Shown here piece by piece: positions 54,266-64,000 of a DNA stretch of 64,000 nucleotides. Numbering within the stretch: the first letter of the stretch is position 1; each line of letters opens with the position of its first letter. The position numbers were made by a program, and so were the translations under genes. The notes under the pieces were generated by a model. It saw only the letters and a program-made list of their open reading frames with translations, had not been told where the DNA came from and did not search any database. Origin of the DNA: Impatiens glandulifera (Eukaryota > Streptophyta > Magnoliopsida > Ericales > Balsaminaceae); contig NC_061862.1 of assembly GCF_907164915.1 (NCBI RefSeq), forward strand, positions 84,864,846 through 84,928,845, written 5' to 3'.

Positions 54266-56865
54266 TAGAGGTGCAAACGAACCGAGCTATCTCACGAGCT
54301 TTTCGAGCCGGCTCTATATATATTTGATTCGAGTTCGAATCTATCGAATTCGAGCCAAATTCGAATATATTTGATAATATTTCGAGCTGAACTTGAACCC
54401 AAATTATTTTGTTCGATTATTCACGAGCCGCTCGCGAACTTTCATTTAATATTTATATACTTTTTATTTTTATTTTTTTATTAGTTTATACATTGTTAGG
54501 GCATCTCTATCCTCTCTCTCCTCATTTCTGTCAAACTCTTCCGCGGCCCACCATCCCACCATATCACCATCCAAATCCCACTGATCCAACTCCAAATCCA
54601 GAATCCAGATCCCACCGATCGACTCCAAATCCATATCCCACCGATCCTAGGTTTCCACCGATCCTAGGTTTCCACCGATCCAAATCCACCATCCCAGGTA
54701 TGCATCCCTTTTTCTCCTCACTTTCATTTGTTTAGTCACTGTTTCCTATTTTTGTTGGTCTGAAAGAGCTATAATAGCATAAGGGTTTATATGAACACCC
54801 GTTTTTGTTATTTTTAACCTAACTGTACAAATCATTAAGACATTTACTTATACTAAGTAGTTCCCTATTAGGTATTATTTCAGTCAGTCCATCTTTTGTG
54901 ATAGTTGATGCTCCACGTTTTTATTTATTTATTGTGCCTCATTCTCTATTTTTTGTCATTAAACAATTTATGTAGTTCAGAAACTATTATATCTGCATTC
55001 TTAGTCATGTTTGATGATGTTTCAACCTTTTCCCCATGCACATTTGGATACCTAATGTCATTTTACTTCCTATGTTGGTTGATTTCATTGTGTTTCTTAA
55101 ATTTTATACTCCAGGATGTGGGATTTATTTTAGTGAATATACAGATTGTATTCAAAACCTTGTATAAATGAGCTTTTATGCCTAATTTCTGCCTAATGAG
55201 CTTCATCCTTGTCATTATTACATTTTCTAATGTCTTGATGATTAACTTTTTTAGGTATGTCTGATTCCTCTCCAGTAGCAAATTCAACCAACGTTCAAGC
55301 TTCATTGGATTCAAATGAGATTGCAAATCAAGAGGATATTGTGATAGAGAATGATAATTTATTACACAAGGTTAAGAGACAGAAAAGATCTCAAGTATGG
55401 TCAGATATGATTGAGGTTGAAGACAAATATAAGTGTAAACATTGTAATCCACTCCTTGCAAAAATGAAGTCAAGTACTACATCACACTTAAAACGACACT
55501 TAGATCATTGTGGTCAACACTTGGAGTCTAAAAAGAAGCTTCAGGAAACAATCAAACAATAACAACTATTGTTAGGCTTCGAAATTATAGACACAACTAT
55601 GTCACATTTATTACTTGATGGCAAATTTTGTATGGAACGCATGAAAGAAGCAGCTTCTAGTTGGATCCTAATGCATAAACATCCATTTACGTTATTGGAA
55701 GAAGAAGGTTTTGATATGTTTTGTAGACGTGGAATGCCGGAGTGGAATCGTATATCACGAACAACATGAAAAAGAGTTGTTTTGCTATATATGAAGTTGA
55801 GAAGAAAAAGTTGCATGGTTTGCTAAAAAGTGCGGGTAAGATTAGCCTCACAACAGATTTATGGAAGTCCAAGAATAAAAAAATAGAGTACATGGTCATC
55901 ATCGATCATTGGATTGACTTATCTTGGAAATTGAATAAACGCGTTCTCAATTTTTTCATATCCCTCCTCCTCGTGGTGGTCCTCAAATTCCCGATACTCT
56001 TTTAAAGTGTGCAAGGGAGTGGGGAATTGAAAATAAGGTGTACACTGTTACTGTTGATAATGCGAGTGCTAATGATGCTGCAATTAGGTATATGAAAGAA
56101 GATTTCTTGAGAATAAACCAAAATTTGGTTTGTGGGGGAAAATTATTCCATGTTCGGTGTTGTGCACATATTCTAAACCTTATAGCTCAAGATGGACTCA
56201 ATGAAATTAGGGAAATTGTTCAAGTAATTCGACAGAGTGTGAATTTCATTAGAAGAACAAATGCTAGACTCATTCAATTTTATGACATTGTGAAGCAATT
56301 GAAGTTACACGAAACAAAGTTGGTTGATGATCTTATAGCTATATTATTATGATTTTATGACTATCTATTTGGTTTTGTATAGGTTGAAGAGGTGAAAGAA
56401 TGAAGCTTTTTTTATCAATAGAGTTTTGTTTATTTTGAATGAAAGCATTGAGCTTTTTTTCTCATGGGATTTTTTGTATTTTAGATGAAAATATAACGGT
56501 GGACTTAGTTCTTTTTTTTTGATGAAAATGTAATGGTGAAAGTTGTATTAAATGCACTTTCTTATTTTGATGTAATTCTAAATGTTTATTATGTTGTACT
56601 TAATTTAATTCAAATATGTTCACATATTTCGAATTGAACTCAAATTTGAATTATTTCGAGCTATGATTCGAAGTTGTTCGAATCAAGGTTCGAACAATTC
56701 GAATCGAACTCGAGTTCGAACTTTATTTCGAATCGAGCTCGAGCCAAATTTTATTGAATTTTTGAACTTTGAATCAAATTCGAATTCCATTCATAATTTT
56801 CGAACTCGAGCTCGAATATCATTTTTTTGTATTATTCGGTTCGATTCGGTACGTTTGCACCCCTA
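54266..56865 (+). mobile_element. hAT transposon inside copia A RNase H
   Basis: The ends read TAGAGGTGCAAACG and, reverse-complemented, TAGGGGTGCAAACG (one mismatch). Both are flanked by 8-bp duplications GCCTAGAT. Subterminal zones (54285-54430 and 56600-56850) carry many TCGAA/GAGCT repeats. A transposase gene with a BED zinc finger lies at 55257-56352. A non-coding exon near 54500-54695 appears to splice (CCCAG|GTATG) to an acceptor just before the ATG (TTTTTTAG|GTATG). The C-terminal dimerisation domain is missing. Confidence 0.92.
55257..56352 (+). pseudogene. BED-finger hAT transposase, broken
   Basis: 55257-55562 encodes MSDSSPVANSTNVQASLDSN, then SQVWSDMIEVEDKYKCKHC and TTSHLKRHLDHC, a BED zinc finger. 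A TAA follows; in-frame continuation 55569-55769 has LLGFEIIDTTMSHLLLDGKF. Then, after shifts, 55790-56005 reads ISLTTDLWKSKN and 56038-56352 reads VYTVTVDNASANDAAIRYMK followed by CAHILNLIAQDGL, the RNase-H-fold catalytic region. The hATC dimerisation domain is absent: the element goes from KLHETKLVDDLI to a stop. It resembles RICESLEEPER/zinc finger BED types but is dead. Confidence 0.85.
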
Positions 56866-56873
56866 GCCTAGAT
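56866..56873. repeat. hAT target-site duplication (right)
   Basis: GCCTAGAT, the exact match of 54258-54265. Confidence 0.9.
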
Positions 56874-57252
56874 CACTAATTAGTCATTTCAGCCATATTC
56901 CTTCTTTAGCAGCTTATGTTAATGCCATGTACTCTACTTCTATTGTAGACATAGTCACAGTTGGTTGTAGAGTCGTTTTCCAACTAACAACTGAGCTCCC
57001 AAGAGTAAATACATTATCAGTCATAGATCTCCTACTATCAACGTCTCCAGCATAATCAGAATCTGAATACTTAGTAATCAGACATTGTGTATTATCTCCA
57101 TATATGAGACCAACATCAAAAGTTTCCCGTAGATACCTGAATATCCTCTTCATAGCTTGCCAATGTTCTTTCCCTGGCTGTACCATAAATCTGCTCACAA
57201 CACTCACTACCTGTGCCAGATCTGGTCTTGTACAAACCATAGCATACATCAA
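56874..57252 (-). pseudogene. copia A RNase H, N-terminal part
   Basis: The minus frame MMYAMVCTRPDLAQVVSVVS, then KHWQAM-like and RIFRYLRETFDVGLIYG, then KYSDSDYAGDVDSRRSMTDN and VEYMALTEAAKEGIW. These are the RT/RNase H signatures of plant copia elements (MYAMxCTRPDxA; SDxDxAGDxDxRRSTxG). A stop follows LT and the domain is cut by the hAT element. Confidence 0.85.
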
Positions 57253-57436
57253 ACTCTCTACTGCATAGAATAAGGAACTCGAGTCATATACTTTTTCTCT
57301 TCATCTGTCTAAGGAGAAAACAATGTAGTAAGATGAATATTAGTAGTACAAGGTGTATCTATAATTTAGCTGATGACATCCCAAACCTTGACAACACCTT
57401 CTCAATGTAACCTTTTTGTGATAAGAAAAGTTTCTT

Positions 57437-58150
57437 CTAGCCTCTATCTCTAAGAATCTTCATTCCTAAAATTTTCCGAGCTGCTCCTAGCTCTTTCATC
57501 TCAAACTCAGCATTTAGAAGATCTTTTAGCTTTTGAACATCTATTTTTCTCTTTACTACTATTAACATGTCATTTACATACATGACTAGGTAGATGAATG
57601 AGTCATCCTTCAACTTGTTGTAATACACACAACAGTCATATGCACTCCTCTTGTAGTTAAGAGACATCATAAAGTTGTCAAACCTCTTATACCACTACCT
57701 TGGAGACTGTTTAAGTCCGTATAAAGACTTCTTCAACTTGCAAACATATTTTTCCTTTCCTGGAACTTGGAAACCTTCTGGCTGAGTCATGTATATTTAT
57801 TCCTCTAACTCTCCATGTAGAAGGTTGTTTTCACATCAAGTTGTTCGAGCTCTAAATCCTGATGTGTCACTATTGCTAGTAACACCCTGATAGAAGTATG
57901 TTTGACTACTGGTGAGAAAATTTCGTTATAATCTACTCCCTCATTCTGATTGAACCCCCTTGCAACAACTCAAGTCTTAAACTTGACTCCTTCAACAACT
58001 GTTATACCTTCCTTTTTCTTGAAAACTCATTTGCATGTAATAACCTTTCTCCCTATAGGCAAAGAGACTAACTCCCAAGTATGCTTTTGTGAAGTGATTC
58101 CATCTCATCTCCCATTGCTGTGAACCACTGAACAGCTTCAAACCCGAATA
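57437..58150 (-). pseudogene. copia A reverse transcriptase
   Basis: 57670-57437 reads YVND where copia RT has the catalytic YVDD, so one catalytic Asp is lost. Upstream (57780-57670, minus) VCKLKKSLYGLKQSP is recognisable, interrupted by stops. Around 58100-57850 the frame is broken several times. No active polymerase is expected. Confidence 0.8.
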
Positions 58151-58241
58151 CATCTTCTTTGTAAGTGGATGGTATAGACGTATTCACTTCCTCCTCAATA
58201 ACCTGTAGTGCATAACCAACCATATCTTTATAACCGTATCT

Positions 58242-58715
58242 CTAAGGTGGTCTAACTCCAATCCTCCTTAACCGACCTTCAGCTACACTCTCATGAATAA
58301 CTTCAGACGGTTGAGAATCTAATTGTTCAGACTCTGGCAGATGACCCTCAACGTGGGGTTCTTTTTCATTTTGTAAAGTTGTTTCTAACTCCTCCTGTTT
58401 GTTAGCACTACTGATTTCTGCTACAGATTTCTCAATAGAATTAAGTATAGAGTTCTCATAAAAGATGACGTTTCTACTCAGAATAACTCTTTTTTCAGAT
58501 GGAGACCATATTTTGTATCCTTTTACACAATCTTTATAGCCCACAAATACTCCTTTCTTCGCTCTTGGCTCTAGTTTACCGTCACTGACATGATAATAAA
58601 TTGTGCAACCAAAGACTTTTAGACCCGAGTAATCAGCAGATTTTCTAGACCATACCTCGTAAGGTGTTTTGTAGTTAATCCCGATGTGAGTCCCACGATT
58701 TATTAAATAACACAA
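58242..58715 (-). pseudogene. copia A integrase C-terminal region
   Basis: A 157-residue open stretch: MCYLINRGTHIGINYKTPYE followed by LKVFGCTIYYHV, GVFVGYKDCVKGYKIW and VILSRNVIFYE. These are the chain (NRGPxxxLxxKTPxExW … LRVFGCxxY … FxGYxxxxKGYKLWxPxxxxxxxSRDVxFxE) between integrase core and RT. The end runs into a linker before RT. Confidence 0.8.
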
Positions 58716-58733
58716 TGTAGTCGCCGCCGCTGC

Positions 58734-58961
58734 CTAAAAACTTTTATCAAGCTTTGCATTAGAGAAAATGCACCTTTCTCTTTCCAGTAATGTCTGATTC
58801 ATTCTTTCAGCTATACCGTTCTGCTGTGGCGTATGCCTTACCGTGTGATGTCGAGCAATCCCTTCATCCTTGTAGAACTGATTGAAATAAAATGAATAAA
58901 ACTTCAGACCATTATTAGTTCGCAACCTTTTGATTTTCTTTCTAGTTTGATTTTCCACCAA
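58734..58961 (-). pseudogene. copia A integrase core, C-terminal half
   Basis: KIKRLRTNNGLKFYSFYFNQ and HTPQQNGIAERMNQTLLE, the second half of the DDE domain. The Asp of RTDNG reads Asn (RTNNG), so a catalytic residue is missing. HTPQQNGxAERxN, with the third catalytic residue, is intact. Confidence 0.85.
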
Positions 58962-59049
58962 CGTTTTCCATTATTTAAAGTATCTAAAGGCTTCTCCTTT
59001 ATTTCTCATGACAAAAAACAACTCATCCTTGAGAAATAATCAATAATTG

Positions 59050-59301
59050 TCAAGAAGTATCTCTGACCTCTAATAGATTCAACGCTAGCCGGACCCCAAC
59101 AATCTGAATGGATATAATCAAGTTGTCTTTTGTCGTGTGAATAACCTTTGGAAACTTGTTGAGATGTAGTTTCCCAAAAACACAATGCTCACAAAAGTCA
59201 AGACTCGTGATCTTGTGACCTCCAAGAAGATCCTCCTTCGCTAGAATCTGCATCCCCCTTTCACTCCTATGACCAAGCCTCATATGGAAAAGTTTAGTCA
59301 T
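59050..59301 (-). pseudogene. copia A integrase N-terminal (zinc) region
   Basis: LFHMRLGHRSERGMQILAKE and CEHCVFGKLHLNKF, the HH-CC zinc finger of integrase. The frame then loses sense at about 59130 (IISIQIVGVRLALNL where D-x-W-G-P is expected one frame over). Confidence 0.8.
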
Positions 59302-59318
59302 ATCATCCTTGTGAATCT

Positions 59319-59603
59319 CTAAGGATGCAACAGAAACAGAACTTGAGATAGTAGAACCTTGAAAAAATATAAAGTGCCATTCTTGACACCTTTTAGAATA
59401 ACATCAGACCCCTTGCAGACATTTAGAACTCCACTTTCACCGTTGAACCAAAATCTTTTACTATCTAACATACTTAGAGATATTAAGTTCTTAGTGATAA
59501 GTGGAACATGTCTAACCTCATTTAGTGTACAGAATCTACCATTGTGTGTCTTGATTTTGATTGATCCAATCCCAACTGCCTTACAAACAGAACTATTAGC
59601 CAT
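59319..59603 (-). pseudogene. copia A pre-integrase domain
   Basis: MANSSVCKAVGIGSIKIKTH, then LNEVRHVPLITKNLISLSML. It matches the region following the protease active site; the latter (VLDSGASYH) is readable at about 59690 in another frame. Confidence 0.8.
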
Positions 59604-59702
59604 AGAAACACTGCCACCATCTACCTGTTTGTAGGATTCAAATCACTCTCTTTGAGGGCAAATATGATACGAAGCTCCAGAATCAAGAACCCATGCATTA
59701 GT

Positions 59703-60473
59703 TTAATGGGTATGACCATCTACCACTAGAGCAATATCATAGTCAGATAATATATTATTTTCTGCAACAGCTGCAGAACCAAAATCAAATTTCTGTAGAT
59801 TTTTCTTCAAAGGGAATTCATTATTCCAATGTCCTTTCTCTTTGTAGTAATTGCAGATATCAGACGGCTTAGGACCCTTTGAAGTAAACGACTTGTCTCG
59901 TTTCTTCTCTTTCCCTCGCCCATTACTTCCGTTGGTAAACAGCCCTGAAGCTTGACTATCTATAATTGTACTAGACGCCATATGACGTAGATCCCTTGAA
60001 TGAAGGGTAGACCTGACATCTTCCAGACTTACTGTATCTTTCCCAATAATGAAAGACTGGACAAAATTTTTATATGATGGAGGCAAAAATACTAATAAGA
60101 TTAATGCAGCATCTTCATCATCAACCTTAACATCAATATTTCTTAATTCTAACATAATAGAATTTAATTGATCTAGGTGTTCTCTGATTTGCATACCTTC
60201 CTGCATTCGTAGAGTGAACAAACGTTGCTTCAGAAGCAACTTGTTGGTGAGTGACTTCGTCGTATAGAGACTCTCCAACTTCAACCATAACCCAGTGGCC
60301 TTCTCCTCCTCTAAGACCTCGATGATAACATCGTCTACAAGACACAACATTATTGTTGAATGTGCCTTCTCCTCCAGAATGGCCGTCTCAGCGGTTATAT
60401 CTACTCCTGATGACACTTTCAGTTCCCCCATAGGCCATGTTGTTTCAATAAAGCCCGCATCTTGATCTGCCAT
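59703..60473 (-). pseudogene. copia A gag
   Basis: 256 open residues from MADQDAGFIETTW. KLESLYTTKSLTNKLLLKQR and LILLVFLPPSYKNFVQSF are the UBN2 gag motifs. The zinc knuckle reads CNYYKEKGHWNNEF, so the second Cys and last Cys are lost. The frame ends before the protease. Confidence 0.85.
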
Positions 60474-60563
60474 ATGCTAAAACTGTTTCTCCTCGTGAAC
60501 TTATCGATTTTAATATTCATTGCTTCCATCTCAATTGAAGAACAAACAATCGAATAGCCTGTA

Positions 60564-60575
60564 GCTCTGATACCA
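60564..60575 (-). other. copia A primer-binding site
   Basis: TGGTATCAGAGC on the minus strand, complementary to the 3' end of initiator tRNA-Met, three bases inside the LTR. Confidence 0.9.
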
Positions 60576-60578
60576 GTT

Positions 60579-60831
60579 TGTTAGAACGGAACGCGTGAGA
60601 ATGACGTAAACAATAAAAAAGGACAGAGATTTAACATGGTTCACCAAGATAGAACTTGGCTACGTCCACCCAGAAGAGAGATTATTATTGAGAAGATTGT
60701 TTATAGAGATGATATGACAAACTAGGGTTATAACACGAGTTTATATAACACTCGGTCCCTTGAAACCTTAATACAGAATCCCTAACAAATAGAGAATTGG
60801 GTCGGCCCATTAAGAAGGTCCAACTATTCAA
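60579..60831 (-). repeat. 5' LTR of copia A (truncated by copia B)
   Basis: Matches 53349-53615 until AACTATTCAA; the last dozen bases of the left LTR (GTCTATTCAACA) are not seen here and copia B begins instead. Confidence 0.8.
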
Positions 60832-61200
60832 TGTTGAGTTATGGAGCCTACACTTATAATAAATTCTACATTGTTAATTAAAGTTTATTGGGTTTTCTTT
60901 TTTGGTTTTGGGCTTGGGCCTGACCAAAGTTATTTAGGTTTATTACCTGAATGTTTACCCTATAAATATGTGATTATTAAGTGTTTATATTGGGGTTAGA
61001 CAAAATTCTAGAGAGATAAAGTGTGAAGAAAAAACTTTGTATTCCTTCTTCTTCTTCATAGTAAATCTGGTGGTGGCTGAAGTGGATGTAGCTCAATTTG
61101 AGTGAACCACTATAAATCTGTGTGTTCTTGTGTTCTTCTTTCTTGTGTTTTTACAGATTGTTTTCAAACAGGTCAGATTTTAGAGATACAAATTCTAACA
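60832..61200 (+). repeat. 5' LTR of copia B
   Basis: 369 bases, TG…CA. Contains a TATA-like CCTATAAATATG at 60959-60970. Its partner lies outside the window. Confidence 0.85.
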
Positions 61201-61202
61201 AC

Positions 61203-61214
61203 TGGTATCAGAGC
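61203..61214 (+). other. copia B primer-binding site
   Basis: TGGTATCAGAGC, complementary to initiator tRNA-Met, two bases after the LTR. Confidence 0.9.
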
Positions 61215-61243
61215 AGATAGGCTAGATCTGAGCATTGGAAACA

Positions 61244-62119
61244 ATGGCAAGTGAGAACAGTATAGGACATGGGATTGGAAGATTTGATGGGACAGATTAT
61301 GCCTTCTGAAGAATGTAGATTAAAGATTATCTCTATGGAAAGAAGCTTCATGTTCATTTGAGTGAGAAACCAGAGAAGATGGATGAAGCTGAATGGAAAC
61401 TCCTTGATAGACAGGTTTTGGGAGTTGTCCGATTGACGCTAGCCAAGACGGTTGCTCACAATGTAGCAAAGGAGAAGACCACCATGGGTCTGATGAAAGC
61501 TCTTTCTGATATGTATGAGAAACCATCTGCTAACAACAAGGTACACTTAATGAAAAGACTCTTTTACTTAAGAATGGTTGATGGTACTTCTGTCACTACT
61601 CATTTGAATGAATTCAATACAATTGTGAATCAATTGCTATCTGTTGAGATTGATTTTAGGGATGAAGTTAGTGCCCTGATTTTGTTAGCATCTCTACCAA
61701 ATAGTTGATAACCTATGAGGGCAGCAATTAGTAATTCAGTTGGAAATGCTAAACTGAAATTTGTTGAAGTTAGAGATCATATTCTTACTATAGAGGTTCG
61801 TAAAATTGATTCTGGTGAAACATTCAAAGGTTCTGCTCTGAATGTGGAAAACAGGGGAAGAGGTAATGATAGAAATTTCAACCGAGGTAAGAGAAGATCT
61901 ATGTCAAGGAGCAGAAGGAGTCAGTCCAAGTCTGGGAGGAAATTTGAGTGCTGGAATTGTGATAAAAAGGGTCATCTGAAGAGGAACTACAAAGTACCGA
62001 AGAAAAACGGTGATGATAAAAATGATGCAGCCAACGTTGTTACAGAATCTGTCACTAATGCGTTACTTCTGTCTGTTGATAGCCACTGGATATTGTTGGC
62101 ATTGGTGACATCAAATTGA
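61244..62119 (+). pseudogene. copia B gag
   Basis: ATG at 61244 begins MASENSIGHGIGRFDGTDYAF; stops follow where W and Q stand in relatives. 61358-61708 has LMKALSDMYEKPSANNKVHL and YLRMVDGTSVTTHLNEFN, then two adjacent stops. 61715-62119 has a basic tail and CWNCDKKGHLKRNYK, a CCHC knuckle whose last Cys is Tyr. The end (ALLLSVDSHWILLALV) jumps frames where the protease should start. Confidence 0.85.
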
Positions 62120-62928
62120 AGATGGAAAATGGTTCTGTTTGGAAGATTAATAAGGTGAGACACATTCCAGGTTTAATGCGTAATCTGATTTCTGTTACAC
62201 AACTTGATGAAGAAGGTCACAATTTCAGTTGTGGAAATGGTGCGTGGAAGGTGACTAAAGGAGAAATAGTTGTTGCTCGAGGTCACAAAACTGGAATGCT
62301 ATACACGACTTCAACTTGTAGAGAATCAGTTGCTGCTTTAGTTGATGAGTCGAAGAATAGTGAACTGTGGCATTGCAGGTTGGGCCATATGAGCAAAAAA
62401 GGGATGAAAATTCTTTTGAAGAATGGGCAGATTCTAGAACTGAAGTCTGTTGATTATCAGTTATGTGAAACCTGCATTCTTGGAAAACAGAAACGAGTGA
62501 GTTTCTTAAAAACTGGGAAGGAGCTCAAGAAAGAAAGACTAGAGTTGGTACACACTGATGTGTGGGGACCTGCACCTGTTTCTTCTATTGGTGGATCATA
62601 CTACTATGTGACTTTTATAGATGATTCAACCAGAAAAGTATGGGTTTACTTTATGAAGCACAAGTCTGAAGTATTTGCTATTTTCAAGAAGTGGAAGGCT
62701 TTGGTTGAAAATGAAACAAATCAGAAAGTTAAGTGCTTGAGATCCGACAACGGAGGTGAATATATCAATTCAGATTTCAAAGAGTATTGTGCTGAGAATG
62801 GGATCAGTATGGTGAAGACTGTTCCCCGAACGCCTCAAGAGAATGAAGTAGTTGAACGAATGAATCGAACACTTAACGAGCGTGCTAGAAGCATAAGATT
62901 GTATGCAGGGCTGCCTAAAACCTTCTAG
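62116..62928 (+). pseudogene. copia B pre-integrase and integrase
   Basis: 270 open residues: KINKVRHIPGLMRNLISVTQ; HH-CC zinc region with LWHCRLGHMSKKGMKIL and CETCILGKQKRVSF; DDE core with VHTDVWGPAPVSSIGG, YYYVTFIDDSTRKVWVYF, KCLRSDNGGEYINSDFKEYC and PRTPQENEVVERMNRTL. All three catalytic positions are readable. A stop replaces a Trp after LPKTF. Confidence 0.88.
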
Positions 62929-63312
62929 GCAGAAGCTATTAATACTGCTGCCTATTTAATAAACAGGGGACCCTCTATTTCTCTTGAATTCAGAATTCCT
63001 GAAGAATCTTGGAGCAATAAAAAGGTAAACCTTTCTTATTTGAAAGTGTTTGGTTGTTTATCATATGTTCATATTAATGAATGTGATAGGAGCAAGCTTG
63101 ATCCAAAGTCTAATAAATGTTTTTTCATTGGTTATGGTGATATCGATTTTGGTTATCGTTTCTGGGATAATCAAAATCGGAAGATCATTCGTAGCAGAAA
63201 TGTTATCTTCAATGAACAGGTTCTCTACAAAGATTGTGTTGGAAAGACATCAGATGGTGATTCTAAGTTGGAAGAGACTGGTACTGTCGATTTGAGAGAA
63301 TTTTCAGCTTAA
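62929..63312 (+). pseudogene. copia B integrase C-terminal chain
   Basis: AEAINTAAYLINRGP, then after a short unclear part LKVFGCLSYVHINECDRSKL, FFIGYGDIDFGYRFWD and SRNVIFNEQVLYKD. The frame ends at TAA (63310-63312) where a Gln is likely. Confidence 0.8.
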
Positions 63313-64000
63313 TATATACCGGTTGTCGAAGAAGAACAATGTGTTGTTGAAGATGAAATTGTTGAGAACATGGCCCCAGAAGTAAATCAGAAAACACCGG
63401 TTATACAATTGAGAAGATCATCAAATAATCGAAAACCAGTTGATAGGTGGTCTCCATCTCTAAACTATATCTTGTTGACAGATAGAGGTGAACCTGAATG
63501 TTTTGAGGAAGCAATACAATCTAATGAATCAATTAAATGGGAGTCTTCTATGAAAGATGAGATGGATTCTTTGATGTTGAATCAGACTTGGGAGCTCACT
63601 GAGCTACCAAAAGGAAAGAAAGCACTTCACAACAAATGGATCTTCAGGATTAGAGAAGAACATGATAAAACCATGAGGTACAAGGCAAGGTTGGTTGTGA
63701 AAGGATTTCAACAGAAAGAAGGTATTGACTACAATGAAATCTTCTCTCCAGTAGTTAAATTGATGACAATCAGAACTATTTTGAGTTTGGTTGTGAAAGA
63801 AGACCTTCATCTTCAACAAATGGATGTCAAAACTGCTTTTCTTCATGGTGATTTAGATGAAGAGATTTATATGCGACAACCAGAAGGATTTGAAATCAAA
63901 GGAAAAGATGAGCTTGTATGTAAGCTTCAGAAGAGTCTGTATGGTTTGAAACAGGCTCCAAGACAATGGTACAAGAAGTTCGATAGTTTCATGAAAAGTA
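63313..64000 (+). pseudogene. copia B reverse transcriptase, partial
   Basis: Open to the window end in the same frame as the preceding part: RRSSNNRKPVDRWSPSLNY, then MDSLMLNQTWELTELPKGKK, KWIFRIREEHDKTMRYKARL, FSPVVKLMTIRTILSLVV, MDVKTAFLHGDLDEEIYMRQ and SLYGLKQAPRQWYKKFD. It corresponds to the N-terminal RVT_2 domain. The YVDD motif would lie beyond the window. Confidence 0.88.

Larger units (their letters stand above)
53349..60831 (-). mobile_element. Ty1/copia retrotransposon A, with nested hAT insertion
   Basis: On the minus strand: 5' LTR 60579-60831 (outer end missing), primer-binding site TGGTATCAGAGC (60564-60575, complementary to initiator tRNA-Met), gag (60473 down), protease (about 59690), integrase (59600-58250), RT (58150-57437), RNase H (57252-56874, continued at 54257-53970 beyond the hAT insertion), a minisatellite-bearing 3' leader, and 3' LTR 53349-53615. 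The two LTRs differ at only about a dozen positions by eye, so insertion is relatively recent. Coding parts have stops and frameshifts. Confidence 0.88.
60832..64000 (+). mobile_element. Ty1/copia retrotransposon B, cut off by the window end
   Basis: 5' LTR 60832-61200 (TGTTGAGTTATGG … ATTCTAACA), primer-binding site TGGTATCAGAGC (61203-61214), gag (61244-62119, broken), an internal deletion removing the protease, pre-integrase and integrase (62116-62990), and RT beginning about 63560 and still open at 64000. Many tryptophan or glutamine codons have become stops (TGG-to-TGA/TAG, CAG/CAA-to-TAG/TAA). It looks to be inserted in copia A. Confidence 0.9.

Overview
The window is nuclear DNA from a flowering plant, almost certainly a eudicot. 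The genes are intron-rich with GT-AG junctions, the intergenic DNA is very AT-rich, and the proteins are plant-specific isoforms: chloroplast pyruvate dehydrogenase E1-beta, peroxisomal glycolate-oxidase-type enzyme, GH17 glucanase, ERD4/OSCA channel and a land-plant katanin-like AAA ATPase. Transposons fill the space between genes: Ty1/copia, Ty3/gypsy and LINE remnants, hAT, Harbinger-type and Mutator-type elements, and tRNA-derived SINEs. I cannot name the species.

Layout: 1-1.56 kb AT-rich intergenic; 1.56-3.83 kb ERD4-like gene (minus); 4.6-7.2 kb remnants of a copia element, a gypsy RT and a LINE RT; 7.57-8.6 kb two head-to-tail TTA-flanked MITEs; 8.6-14.5 kb mostly AT-rich with a SINE, a small hAT element (11.69-12.26 kb) and another MITE; 14.66-16.49 kb a ten-exon 2-hydroxy-acid oxidase gene (plus); 16.5-22.2 kb dispersed repeats, a foldback MULE-like MITE (18.44-18.61 kb) and an internally deleted hAT transposon (18.84-19.78 kb); 22.4-25.5 kb an array of about 300-bp units carrying an exon-like segment, interrupted by a hAT element that holds a decayed tRNA-Gly; 25.9-29.8 kb a decayed copia element (minus); 31.37-32.95 kb chloroplast PDH E1-beta (plus); 35.99-37.19 kb a GH17 glucanase (plus); 37.39-42.50 kb an eleven-exon katanin-like AAA ATPase (minus); 43.1-43.9 kb a hAT-end-like repeat with a 308-bp tandem duplication; 44.0-46.5 kb two Dof-gene fragments, one inside a Mutator-like element with long inverted repeats; 46.8-48.0 kb two minisatellites; 48.1-52.1 kb long direct repeats around fragments of nuclear-protein genes; 53.35-60.83 kb a copia element (minus) with a 2.6-kb hAT transposon inside its RNase H region; and 60.83 kb to the window end a second copia element (plus) that appears inserted in the LTR of the first.

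Five host genes look intact, and I traced all their exon junctions with the reading frame preserved. They do not form a functional cluster. The PDH E1-beta and AAA ATPase neighbourhood resembles the Arabidopsis At2g34590/At2g34560 neighbourhood, as I remember it. I found no CRISPR, operon, functional tRNA/rRNA gene or clearly undescribed system. The most interesting material is transposon biology: nested insertions datable by target-site duplications, gene-fragment capture, and a tandem exon array.
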